From contig BMAT01002127.1 of NCBI GenBank assembly GCA_019649035.1, forward strand, positions 44,010 to 74,732: a DNA stretch of 30,723 nt, written 5' to 3'. Within the stretch, counting starts at the first letter, position 1; every line of letters begins with the position of its first letter. The notes beneath the pieces are model-generated. The model had not been told where the DNA came from. It made no database searches and saw only the letters and a list, made by a program, of their open reading frames with translations. Shown here piece after piece: positions 1 through 8,930 of this stretch. This DNA comes from Elysia marginata (Eukaryota; Mollusca; Gastropoda; Plakobranchidae). A program made the position numbers and the translations under genes.

Positions 1-139
1 AGAGTTGTAAAAGTTGAAAAACAGAGTAAGACAAAAAGGCCAACGAAAGAAAGAATCATGAACGTCTGACTTCAGACTGCTATGCTATGCTAGACGCATC
101 CTCGTTATAAAGAAACAAAAATCTCACGCGAAAAGTCGC

Positions 140-290
140 CAGCTCTCAGCTTTGACCTGAGGCTAGCACTGTAGACACCCAGTCCGATTCCATTAAACTG
201 TATGGAGGTGAGCAGGTGCTCCCAGGGACTGCGGTGGCAGTGATGTACAGTCTTTGGTTTTCCTTCACAACAGCTCATGTTGGTCAAGGA
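140..290. other. GC-richer block, unidentified
   Basis: This stretch is visibly richer in G and C than its surroundings. It includes a run around 205-245 with repeated GGTG/CAGG words. Both strands have open frames of about 60 codons, but neither translation resembles a family I recognise. It could be an old retroposon piece or a small conserved non-coding segment. The flanks are AT-rich and give no help. Confidence 0.2.
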
Positions 291-331
291 ATTCTCTTAT
301 GTATTAGATCTAGGACTACCGTACTCGACCT

Positions 332-438
332 GCTCTTTTACCTTCATTAATGAAATGGCTACTTAGACTCTTAGGCCTTGTTATATGAAAAGAAATGAAT
401 TAAATGGGAGTGAACATTAATATTTTAGTTACTAGTAT
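332..438 (+). repeat. Degenerate left edge of the 35-bp minisatellite and first copy of a flanking repeat
   Basis: Words of the minisatellite (ccttcattaatgaaa, ttaggccttg) appear here in eroded form. Positions 371-427 align without gaps to 895-951, about 46 of 57 bases identical by eye, sharing ttaggccttg, agaaatgaa and tatttta. The array therefore once extended to this side and is now split by the LINE insertion that follows. No function is implied. Confidence 0.6.
421..438 (+). repeat. Left target-site duplication of the LINE insertion
   Basis: The 18 bases tattttagttactagtat match 698-715 (tattttagttgctcgtat) at 16 of 18 positions. The two copies flank a segment that ends in poly(A), as expected for target-primed reverse transcription. 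The two mismatches imply an old event. Confidence 0.6.
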
Positions 439-690
439 GGTGAAGGGAGGCAGCAAATTCAAAGGACGTCCACTAACAACACTCCCTGTCGTCCTCAACC
501 GAGACCTTTCCCGAATCATAAACAGCAACTTGCAACTGAAAAGCAGCCACGATCTAGAGCACCTGAGATCTATAGCACAGCAGAGAGACGAGTGGACCAA
601 GCTTACAGCGAGGATTCGAGAAACAGCCGAGGCGTCCCAGTCGGAGCACTGAGATGCGAAAGACCCTAAACACAAAAAAAAAAAAAAACA
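439..690 (+). mobile_element. 5'-truncated LINE (non-LTR retrotransposon), C-terminal tail plus poly(A)
   Basis: The frame running to the TGA at 650-652 contains RGRP-like and tail motifs typical of the extreme C terminus of LINE reverse transcriptase polyproteins. These are KFKGRPLTTLPVVLNRDL followed by HDLEHLRSIAQQRDEWTKL and a short Ala/Glu/Ser-rich end. About 70 codons are present, whereas a full LINE ORF2 is roughly ten times longer, so the copy is truncated at its 5' end, as dead LINE copies usually are. A run of about 15 A residues begins at 674. An 18-bp imperfect duplication (421-438 and 698-715) brackets the element. The open ATG at 404 lies in the flanking repeat and is not a genuine start. 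The tail frame is intact despite the diverged duplications. I cannot assign the LINE clade from this fragment. Confidence 0.72.
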
Positions 691-697
691 GTATTGG

Positions 698-715
698 TAT
701 TTTAGTTGCTCGTAT
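698..715 (+). repeat. Right target-site duplication of the LINE insertion
   Basis: Near-copy of 421-438, lying just past the poly(A) tract. The second copy of the host repeat at 895-951 and onward resembles the unoccupied version of this site, which supports the reading of the two flanks as one interrupted sequence. Confidence 0.6.
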
Positions 716-758
716 TATTCAAATGTTTTTTTAAAATTAACATTGCTTCTGCGCTTAG

Positions 759-1442
759 GTCTTGATTAATAAAAACACCACTCTTGCTCCTAGGCTTTGG
801 TAAATAAAACCAATACTCTTGCTCTTACACCTTGATTAATGAAAACACTACTCTTGCGCTCAGTCCTTCATGACTGAAAATGCTTCTTTTATTTTTAGGC
901 CTTGATTAGTAAAAAGAAATGAACAACATGGGTGTGAGCATAAATATTTTACACCTGGTTGTACGTAATAACCAAAGTGTGATTGTATTAACAATACTCT
1001 TTCTCTCAAGCCTTGATTATAAAACAATACTTTTGCTCTTAGGCCTCGATTAATGTAAGTAATACTCTTGCTCCTAGGACTCTATTAATGAAAACACTAC
1101 TCTTGCTCTCAGACATTAACTAACGAAATCAATTAATGTAAACACTGTTTTTTCTCCTAGGCATCAATTAATGTAAACGCTACTCTTGCTCCTAGACCCT
1201 GATTAATGTAAACACTACTCTTGCTCATAGACCTCAATTAATGTAAACACTACACTGGCTTATAGGCCTTGATTAATGTAAACACTGCTCTTGCTCATAG
1301 GCCTTGATTAATGTAAACACTACTTTTGCTCATAGGCCTTGATTAATGTAAACACTACTCTTGCTCATTAGGCCTTGATTAATGTAAACACTACTCTTGC
1401 TCATAAGCCTTGATTAATGTAAACGCTATTCTTGCTCATAGG
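759..1442 (+). repeat. 35-bp minisatellite array
   Basis: Tandem units of 35 bp run gccttgattaatgtaaacac followed by tactcttgctcatag. From about 1194 to 1442 the copies are nearly identical and differ by single substitutions or one inserted base (cattag). Toward 759 they become degenerate and are interrupted around 870-1010 by non-array sequence that includes a second copy of the flanking repeat. Divergent edge units beside a homogeneous core are what unequal exchange or replication slippage produces. No open reading frame crosses the array. Confidence 0.9.
895..951 (+). repeat. Second copy of the array-flanking repeat (empty-site copy)
   Basis: Aligns gap-free to 371-427. Beyond 951 the sequence continues into text comparable to what follows the LINE insertion (attaacaatactc against attaacattgcttc) with no LINE between. 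It therefore serves as an internal empty-site comparator for the insertion at 439-690. Confidence 0.5.
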
Positions 1443-1912
1443 ATTTAAATAAATGAATAAATAAATGGATGCATTCATTAATTTGAATTTCAATAAAAAC
1501 GTTTACTAGATACAACTAGGTTCTAGAAGTAGTATCTGTTTAGAATTAAAAAAAGAACACCGGAGGCATATTGGCAAGACATTTTTACGTTGGCAGTGAT
1601 AATAAAAGAGTAAATCAATAACAGTTTTTTTTTCTAAATGCAGTTTGTGCACGACAAATTAATCATAAGCATGAGAATCAACATATACATAATTATTGAA
1701 GACGTAGGATACCCGAGCTCCTAAAAACATTACAAATTAAAAACATGTGTTAATTAATTTTCTCCCTTTATATTCCTTTCTGCCAATATAAGCAAATGAC
1801 GAAATACCATGTCTTTTTTTATTGAGGTGTAAAATTGAGCAAGAGCGAAAAAAATTCTTCTTATTTTTTAAACCTCAAGAACCCTTGAATAAAGCCTGAC
1901 AAATGTTAACAA
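1443..1912. other. AT-rich unannotated stretch
   Basis: Starts with a short (AAAT)n-like run at about 1445-1470. The rest is AT-rich unique sequence with homopolymer T runs near 1627 and 1813. I see no coding signal or structured repeat. Confidence 0.6.
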
Positions 1913-2160
1913 AGTAACCTATTAACTGAACTAAGGAATTCTTTATTCTAAAGCCCTGCATTATATAGGTTCAGTTAATAAGACAACAGTCTAATTGACA
2001 GTAACCTATTAACTGAACTTAGGCATCCATTATTATGAAGCCCCGTATTTTATTGGTCTAGTTAATAAGACAATAGTCTAATTGACAGTTACTAAGGAAT
2101 CCTTTATTCTAAAACCCTGTATTTCATTGATTCAGCTAAAAAGATAACAATCTAATCGAC
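1913..2160 (+). repeat. 87-bp tandem repeat, nearly three copies, with internal inverted repeat
   Basis: Copies start at 1913, 2000 and 2087, a spacing of exactly 87 bp. The third copy lacks about 14 bp near its start (it has agttactaagg where the others have agtaacctattaactgaac). Within copy 1, tattaactgaac (1920-1931) is the exact reverse complement of gttcagttaata (1969-1980), so each unit can fold into a 12-bp stem. In copy 2 the same arms are at 2007-2018 and 2056-2067 with a couple of mismatches. No ORF spans the units. Confidence 0.85.
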
Positions 2161-2437
2161 TTTGAATGTAAGCGTTACCGTCTTTTTATGTTGCCAATTA
2201 AAATTTTACCAGGTAATAAAATGTGCCATGAACATTTTTCCACGTAGACAAGGGGAGCTGCCACCCACATTGAAAGCAGTTAGTGTAGAGAGGAGCCATC
2301 TGTTGATTATGTTACGTGCGGCAACCCAATTCTATAGACGAAGGAAAGAATAGTTATACTAGTCTTACACCTCCGAATTCAGCCTCAAGACTACATCACA
2401 CCCCCCTCCAAACAGACCAATGATAAAGAGTAGATCT
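2161..2437. other. Unannotated stretch
   Basis: Contains only a short chance open frame (2162-2353) with no recognisable motif. Sequence from about 2400 has a C-rich run (ccccccctcc). Confidence 0.5.
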
Positions 2438-2501
2438 AGAGCAAGTTCACCTCACATTTCATGCAGAACATTCTTTTCAGCACGGCTGCCTGTTAGGCGC
2501 T
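2438..2501. repeat. Dispersed repeat, copy 1
   Basis: Two blocks are shared with 7293-7347 in the same order and orientation. The first is a 24-bp block at 2438-2461 with three mismatches. The second is an exact 18-bp word ggctgcctgttaggcgct at 2484-2501. The spacer between blocks is longer here than in copy 2. Sequence beyond the blocks no longer aligns by eye, so the element borders are unknown. Confidence 0.6.
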
Positions 2502-2585
2502 AAAACAATAGGGATCCACAAATTTCAAGCACGGTCTTCAGCTATACACCCATTTTACAGGCTGATGGACGGAGAAAAGTGTGGG

Positions 2586-2836
2586 TAGATAGATAGATAG
2601 AGACAGACAGACAGACATATAAAGGCTGAGAGTCACACAACCATATAGATACAGAGAGAGACAGAGAGACACACAGACAGATAAACAGAGAGAGGCACAC
2701 AGGCAGATAGACATTCAGATAGATATGCAGACAGAGTTAGATAAATATAGGTAGAGTGGGGAAATATAGAGATATGTAAACTAGGAGTTCAGCAAATGAA
2801 GATGGACAAATACATTATTAGGTAGACAGACAGATT
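2586..2836 (+). repeat. Degenerate (TAGA)n / (GACA)n microsatellite
   Basis: Begins with tagatagatagataga, passes into (GACA)n at about 2600-2616, then continues as imperfect AGACAG, AGATAG and GAGAG words to about 2836. Its right edge lies directly against the 3' end of the fossil LINE on the minus strand. It may therefore derive from that element's 3' tail. Confidence 0.8.
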
Positions 2837-2844
2837 CAGAATTC

Positions 2845-3750
2845 AGGATTCAGGATACGGCTGTGTCTATCTACTGCAAAATGTTGCCCGCTGTCATCCG
2901 CTTCCAAACGCCGTTTCTCTTTGTTTCTTGAAGACCCTCTCTATCTGACAATGCTGTCTCGCCATCTCATTAGTTGCCTGCCTCTTCACTTCTTTCCAGG
3001 TCTGGGTTTCCATTCTGTTACTCAGCTTTATTAATCTGTCTCATATTCTTGTTAGGGCAGCTCATTTCCATTTTCTTTCTTTTCTAATTACTCTGCGTGG
3101 AATTATGTCTTTTACTCCTATTTGTAGTATTTTCATTTCTATCATTCTTTGGACAGTTCTAAACTTGTTGGCGAGACTTTTGGTATGGGAACGTGACTAT
3201 TATCCGTATGTCAAAGTTGCTTAATTGCCCTGGATATACGCTTGTTTTCTTTAAAAACAAACGCATACCTTGGACCTCAAATATGTCCTTGTTTTTGTCA
3301 AACCGTTGCAAGTGGCTCTTATTTTGCAGGTGACTTAATTTGTTGCTTTTTTAAGTTTGGTTGAATTTCCCATTTATTACATGTAAATATGCACTTTTTC
3401 AATTACTTTTTTCTACTTTCATTGTCTTTGAGTCTCCATAATTCGTCATGAGTTTTACTTTGACTTTGTGCATCATAAGACCTATTTCTTTCCTTGTGAC
3501 ATTGAGCATTTTAACATGTTCTGTCATCAGGGTTGCATATTTTGGCCATAATAGCCACACCGTCTGCAAATCCCATGTGATTGTCCTTTTTTGAATATTT
3601 CTTCAATGGCTGCTTTGAGAAGTTTAGGAAATATGAGGCCAACTTGTCTTACTGCTCTATTTATCTGGAATATTTCAGACCTAAGGTTGAATATACGGGT
3701 TCGGGTTGTAGTATTATGGAATATGTTTTATAAAGCAGTTTCGATTGAAA
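2845..3750 (-). pseudogene. Fossil LINE reverse transcriptase (RTE-like), multiply frameshifted
   Basis: Read on the minus strand, successive frame segments match the ordered blocks of a non-LTR reverse transcriptase. At about 3592-3664 is INRAVRQVGLIFPKL followed by EEIF, the block that usually reads GVRQGDTISPKLF. At 3559-3570 is FADG, a changed form of the catalytic FADD box (the second Asp is lost). At about 3440-3540 is EHVKMLNVTRKEIGL. Near 3210 is TLTYG, then LANKFRTVQRMIEMK at about 3125-3175. The C-terminal segment VTEWKPRPGK and RWRDSIV lies at about 2945-3020. Several frameshifts and in-frame stops make it non-functional. Block order and spacing fit RTE-type endonuclease-reverse transcriptases, of which this is only the RT half; no endonuclease domain is seen. 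Expected intact length is far greater than the roughly 900 bp preserved. Confidence 0.8.
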
Positions 3751-3858
3751 TATAGACAGCTATTGATACATGGATAAGCAAAAAAAAATAGGTGGGTCAA
3801 TTTGTATATTTGTATACTATACTCCAAACATATCAAAGGTAGGATATAGTTGAGTATT
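3751..3858. other. Short AT-rich linker
   Basis: Contains an A run at 3780-3789. No structure is visible otherwise. Confidence 0.4.
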
Positions 3859-4049
3859 TCAATGGTTCTGACCCAAATCTACATAATGGTGGCAAATTGT
3901 GCATCAAAGGTGTTCCGAGAGTGTTTTGTTAAAGCTGCGCAATATTTTTTCCTATCCAGTCTCACAAAGAAATGCGCAATCTACAAGAAGGAATGCGGAA
4001 AAGATTGTGTTTCCCTATTTGTGACATAGATTTAGGTCAGAACCATTGA
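3859..4049. mobile_element. Small element with 22-bp terminal inverted repeats (MITE-like)
   Basis: Bases 3859-3880 are the reverse complement of 4028-4049 with a single mismatch (one arm has gaccc where the other predicts gacct). The arms enclose about 147 bp without an ORF, giving a 191-bp unit of the size of a MITE. The interior carries a direct repeat of tgcgcaat (about 3937 and 3972). No convincing target-site duplication is visible at the borders, so the superfamily cannot be assigned, and a chance or palindromic duplication remains possible. Confidence 0.5.
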
Positions 4050-4417
4050 GACAGACGAAAGAAAAGAATGGAAGAGATAGAAATAGTTATCGAGACAAAA
4101 TTGAGAGGTAGAGAGAGATAACGAGAGATCGTGAGAATGAGAGAAGATAATGGAAAAGATAATTAGGTTGACGAAGAGATCGAGAAATATAGTACGATAG
4201 AAGGGTTGAGAATGGACAAAGCAAAAGCCCAGAGGACATGCCCTGTAACCATTATCTCTAATTGGGGGAAATTTAACAGCCCGACGTGCCTCGACTGCAG
4301 AGAATCAGCCACGAACATGAAGGGAGAAACCGGAAATGAAGAGATAGAGCCACAAACCCGTCTATGATTTAAGATAAGGTTGTTTTTCTCTGTATGTGAT
4401 AACACACCACTTATACC
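4050..4417. other. Purine-rich stretch then unannotated sequence
   Basis: Positions 4050-4190 are a degenerate GA-rich tract on the plus strand. Positions 4163-4405 hold an 80-codon open frame on the minus strand with no family resemblance that I can see. It is treated as chance. Confidence 0.4.
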
Positions 4418-4444
4418 TTTCTACCTATCTACCTACCTACCAAC

Positions 4445-4489
<45 letters not shown>
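4418..4489 (+). repeat. (ATCT)n microsatellite, left array
   Basis: Imperfect CTACC/CTATC words from 4418 lead into perfect ATCT units from about 4444 to 4489. It directly abuts the hammerhead-folding spacer. Confidence 0.95.
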
Positions 4490-4491
4490 AT

Positions 4492-4544
4492 ATGACGCCT
4501 ACTGAGGAGTGGAGACATCCAAGAAACACTGTGTCTAGGCTCAT
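4492..4544 (+). ncRNA. Hammerhead ribozyme motif 1 (Penelope-like element / retrozyme type)
   Basis: All core elements occur in the right order. CTGAGGA at 4502-4508 fits CUGANGA, where position 7 is free. Stem II is TGGA (4510-4513) with TCCA (4518-4521) around loop GACA, with one mismatched pair at its base (G4509 and A4522). GAAA is at 4523-4526. A very short stem III is CA (4527-4528) with TG (4532-4533). The cleavage dinucleotide UC is at 4534-4535, so predicted self-cleavage follows C4535. Stem I pairs GCCTA (4497-4501) with TAGGC (4536-4540), then ATGA (4492-4495) with TCAT (4541-4544) across a one-base bulge at 4496. This is type I topology with a minimal stem III, the form known from Penelope-like elements and retrozymes. 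Activity is inferred from the fold only. The mismatch at the base of stem II could weaken it. Confidence 0.7.
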
Positions 4545-4571
4545 GAAATAGGAAGGTAGATCTATGATTAA

Positions 4572-4645
<74 letters not shown>

Positions 4646-4862
4646 ACTATCTACAAGTCACTCTATGTCTTTTTATTTATGTATCTGTTTGTCTGTCCAT
4701 CTATCCATCTAACTGTATGTGCTAAAACCGATAATATGGGACTATATATCTATTTCATTATCAAACTACCTATCCATCAACCCATATACCTACTCAATGA
4801 ACTATTTACCGATTTACCTCCACATGTATAGATCTATACTGATATCTTCTTTCTTAGATGTA
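4572..4862 (+). repeat. (ATCT)n microsatellite, right array with degenerate tail
   Basis: Perfect ATCT units run from about 4572 to 4645. Imperfect CTAT, CTGT and CCAT words then continue through 4715, and eroded text of the same flavour (ctacctatccatc, atatacctactc) reaches about 4862. An open frame through it is a by-product of the repeat. Confidence 0.9.
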
Positions 4863-5260
4863 TACTCACCCAATAATGTTTCTTTATCATGTAATGCCAT
4901 CTAGGGTATTTTATATTTTTACTTTATTACCCACGTGTCTAACTGCTCAATAAAAAAACTTTTAGGATGATATTTTGATTACATATTTTTTGTTTAACCA
5001 TCGATCAATGATTATATCTACTACCATTCTGTAAAACAACATTTGGGCACCTGGGTCTGTGTGATTATCTTACCTGCAATTATATAAAAGAATCTTGAAT
5101 TGTGGCAGTTTACGCCATAATTATTTTTAAAATGTTTTCTGTTGTTACCAATAGCCATAGTACATCTATAGTTACTTTACATTAATGCATTAAGCTATAC
5201 CAAAAGACTGGGTACCCTAAGAGCCACAGTATCGGAGTCGTGATCCAGCATATCATTTTT
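4863..5260. other. AT-rich unannotated stretch
   Basis: No repeat, coding or RNA signal found. Confidence 0.6.
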
Positions 5261-5333
5261 CTTCTTCTTCTTTTCTTCTTCTTCTTCTTCTTCTTCTTCT
5301 TCTTCTTCTTCTTCTTCTTCTTCTTCTTCTTCT
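5261..5333 (+). repeat. (CTT)n trinucleotide microsatellite
   Basis: About 73 bp of CTT units with one interruption (cttttc near 5270). Open frames of poly-Phe (plus) and poly-Lys (minus) through it are artefacts of the repeat. Confidence 0.95.
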
Positions 5334-6439
5334 CATTTTTGGTAATGAAATTAGACTCAGCCAATGATCAACATTGTTTCATCTCTAACTGTCATAACTT
5401 TGATTCTCCCCATAGTTATTATCATTTTTCTTGCTTCTGCTATGACGATGAAGCTGGTAACAGCAGCATGATATGCAGTCACATACAACGTTTGCCTATC
5501 ATGACGTATTTCTTCTTGCTGTCACCAGAGCTGTAGGTGGCAGCGAGCTGATGGGACATGCTAAAAGACTGTCTCTTTTGTGTCCCTATCCACGTAATCG
5601 ATTTTCCCGGCGAGCTGAGAGTTCTCCGTTCCTCTCCATCCACCACTCTCTCCCTCCTCTACAAATTCTCCATTCTCCTTCCTACCTTCCTCACCCCTGC
5701 CGTGATAGCCGCTGTTTTTTTATACTCATATTATAAATGAATGATCATGAAAATCAATACCGCTTGACATTGTTCGTTATACTTGCGATTTCGAACCTGA
5801 AAATAAAATAATGACCCCCCCCCCTTTTTTTGACGATTTATCTTTTCTCTTTGCGAATGAATACCTTTTATATCCCTCTGAGTCTGAGCCTGACTGACTT
5901 AATAGATGTCTAAAGCTAATTGTCACCGCTTTGTTCTCATATTCTGTGGGAGACGATATTATCCTAACATCCTGAGTCCCAAGTGTATTTACGCGATGCT
6001 GTAAATTTACATTAGAGACCTTTAGCACACGCACCGTGTCGCACTACGCGTACGTGAAAATCGGGAAAGCAGATTGAGGAAACTATAAAAATAATGAAAC
6101 CAGTTTCTAAAAATAGACGCCACAGACGTTCGCGTCATACTCACGTGTTGCTGCTTAAAGTCTGTATTATTTACGAAAGTCTGGAGTCAAGTATATACGT
6201 TCTAAAAACCATTATTTACCTCACTATACCTTTTAAACAAGCCAATAACCTGAATTTTTATCTCTTATCCACCATTTCTATGCCTTCTCTCCCCCTCCCC
6301 CCTCTCTTTTTGAATAGCCTCATAGTTCTAATAATTATAACAGATTGATCGATTGAAAATTCCAATAAACTTTTGCAGGTAAACTGGTAAGCAAGCCCCG
6401 ATGCACTTCAATTTTCGAAGTTTTATCCATCCTTTTTCG
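5334..6439. other. Unannotated stretch with a poly(C)-poly(T) run
   Basis: Contains pyrimidine-rich sequence at about 5625-5700 and an unusual block of ten C followed by seven T at 5815-5831. Open frames at 5473-5736, 5777-6034 and 6094-6348 show no recognisable motif, and none continues into another. Confidence 0.5.
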
Positions 6440-6451
6440 GTCGTCGTCGTC

Positions 6452-6498
<47 letters not shown>
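6440..6498 (+). repeat. (GTC)5-(TC)n compound microsatellite
   Basis: Five GTC units (6440-6454) pass directly into an uninterrupted (TC)n tract ending at 6498. Confidence 0.95.
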
Positions 6499-6501
<3 letters not shown>

Positions 6502-7292
6502 ATTATAACGATTCTAACATAACGGATTTAGTTGATTAAAATTCCAACTGTATTTTACAGAGCGGTCCAGGAAACACAGATATTTTCATAATTCTACAGA
6601 TTGGACACAGAGAACTTTGGTTTATGACAGTGCATGTTCAGGCTCATGTGTCGATACATCCTCAACTATGGCTATGATTATTTAGGAACAATTTTACAAG
6701 CTTAGAAAAAAAATGTTAGGCAGAAGAAACACAAAAGCAAACGATAGTTTTACCTACTTCCCAACTTCGTTCGTTAAATTTTGCGTTAAAAAGTACAACG
6801 AAGCTTAGGTGTATACCTAAAATCTAGACCAAAATGTAAAAAAATAAGTCATAAATCTACAAACAAAACAAAACAATCAAAATTTATATCTAGGTCTAGA
6901 AGATATCTTGACCCAGAATCTACAATTAGGCCTAGATGTTTCCTCCAGTTTTAGGCTCTGTGTGTCATACTTTTTTCGATTTAGCTCTAGGGCCTAGGCT
7001 TTTTCTGTCAAGTTATCTTTCATTTTTAAGGTAAACTTCAATGAACGTCCTTGAAACCCGTCTCTTAAAGAAACATGATTGAGAGAGAGCAATGATGTAG
7101 CGGTGATTTTTGTGTTAAATAAACGCTGCAACGCCATAATTTTTTTCGATTTCCATAAAACGCAAAAAAAAATTCGCAATTTTTGTTGTTATAGGTGTGG
7201 ACCTAGCCCAATATAAATAAGTTTACAGTCCACCACCGCCGAAGGCATTCTCATTTCTTTACATAATTTGCCCCAGCAGGCCTATACATACC
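6499..7292. other. AT-rich stretch with CTAG-containing palindromic words
   Basis: Between about 6800 and 6995 the words tctaga, ctaggtctag, cctagatg and cctaggc recur. This is a composition feature shared with 11580-11760 and 12590-12620. No coding signal is seen; the 6994-7179 minus-strand frame has no recognisable motif. Confidence 0.45.
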
Positions 7293-7347
7293 AGAGCAAA
7301 TTCAACTCATATTTCAGAGTATTACATTAGGCTGCCTGTTAGGCGCT
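7293..7347. repeat. Dispersed repeat, copy 2
   Basis: Second copy of the family seen at 2438-2501. A 24-bp block at 7293-7316 (three mismatches) is followed by the exact 18-bp word ggctgcctgttaggcgct at 7330-7347, with a shorter spacer. Same orientation as copy 1. Confidence 0.6.
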
Positions 7348-7642
7348 CAAACACTAACAATATAATACAATCTCGGTGGGGGTGATGCCAAAACGGGAGT
7401 GTCAGGTCTTATACACGGCGCTGTCTTTGGCGGAAGTTAAAAGATAGATACATTCTGGGCACTTTTTTACTTGGATGCGGCCTTTGCTTTGATTATATCT
7501 GGCAGAGACTTCAAATACAGAAAATTAAGCGTTTACATATTAGGCCTTAATATGGTTTTCTTACATATTAATGCATTATTGCAGAAAATATATCGAGTCT
7601 ATACTTTATCTTACACACAAGCCTATTTTTTCATCTTTCAAA
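7348..7642. other. Unannotated stretch
   Basis: Nothing recognisable was seen. Confidence 0.5.
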
Positions 7643-7666
7643 AGTAGAAGTAGTAGTCGTAGTAAT

Positions 7667-7745
<79 letters not shown>

Positions 7746-7808
7746 CTAGTAGTAGTAGTAATAGTAGCAGCAGTAGTAGTAGTAGCAGCAGGAGTAGTAG
7801 TAGTAGTA
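7643..7808 (+). repeat. (AGC)n/(AGT)n compound trinucleotide array
   Basis: Irregular AGT and AGA words lead into nine or so AGC units (about 7667-7693), then AGT units (about 7693-7743), then mixed AGT, AAT and AGC triplets to 7808. The plus-strand frame reads poly-Ser and the minus strand poly-Leu, both produced by the repeat. Period-three interruptions that keep triplet phase are compatible with slippage alone. Confidence 0.95.
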
Positions 7809-8642
7809 TAGCTAATGTTATTATGCATAATACTAGCTTATTATTGTTATTATTATGATTGCGCAACTACGGTTTTAATCTGTAAGCTCAAGCCGCCAAT
7901 TATCTTTAAGGAATGCCTCTTCTTCTATAGGCCACAGGCCTTCGAAAACCCAATGAAGTTTCATTCATTCATTAATTCATTGTTAATCTGTCTTAGAGCC
8001 ATATCGAAACGATCTGCATTTGAAGAGTTTTTAAGTTGTAGAATCATCTAACAATGGGCACATTGTGACATTGGAAATATAGGTACAGACTGCAGCACTA
8101 TATTCTTGTCCGTTGTCCCAACGTTAATACTTGGTAGCAACTTTATTTGAAATACATATCTAATGAAACACTATAATGCAAGTTTGTGTTTTAAAAAGAA
8201 CAGTTATGACTATTCAAACAATAATATTGTTCAAATCATGACAGGTTTGTCAACTATAATCTGTGTGTAAGGTAGGCGAAACGTTTTTAGCGTGTAATTA
8301 CTTGTGTTTGCTTTTTCTCCGATGAGACAATGATATTTTATGTTCGCTTGTAAACGCAACTGTTGCGTATTGTAAGATTGCCATTAAGCCTTCAAATCGG
8401 ATCGATGCCCCTCTTTAGCATGGAACGCGCAGAAATCAAAGGCAAAATTGACGCTTGTAGTTTTTTTCTCTTTTATTTTTTCATAATTCTGATGTATGGC
8501 AAATCGACGTTGTCTGACGGAAACAACTATCCGGAATTGCATGCAGTGAATGTCGCATCGATGAATACAAATGTTAAAGAGAGTTAAAAGTATAACAGAC
8601 ATTTTTAAATAGTAGATAGGAATTGTAGAGAAAGCTGTTTTG
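7809..8642. other. AT-rich unannotated stretch
   Basis: Open frames at 7815-8051 and 8363-8587 show no family resemblance. No RNA gene or repeat is visible. Confidence 0.5.
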
Positions 8643-8930
8643 AGATAGATAGATAGATAGACAGGCAGACAGAAAGACAGACAGATAGATAGATAGGGAG
8701 ACATGAACCGACTGATAGAAAGAGAAAGAGAGAGGAGAAATCAGAGCAATGACAGAGACTTATGTAGAATCTAGAGCCACGTAAACAAACCCAGAGAGAG
8801 AAGTACAAGTTATATGAAATAGCACAAAAAGAGAAAAGGAATGTGAAAAGAGAGAGAGAGAGTGAGAGAGAGAGGAGGGAAGGGAGAGAGAAAGAGGGAG
8901 AGAGAGAGAGAGAAAGATAGCGAAAGAGAT

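Noticed and set aside
7643-7808. CRISPR-like array
   Set aside because: No repeat-spacer alternation; all arrays here are simple tandem repeats.
7571-7866. Long poly-Ser (plus) and poly-Leu (minus) open frames
   Set aside because: Direct consequence of the AGC/AGT triplet array; no unique flanking coding sequence.
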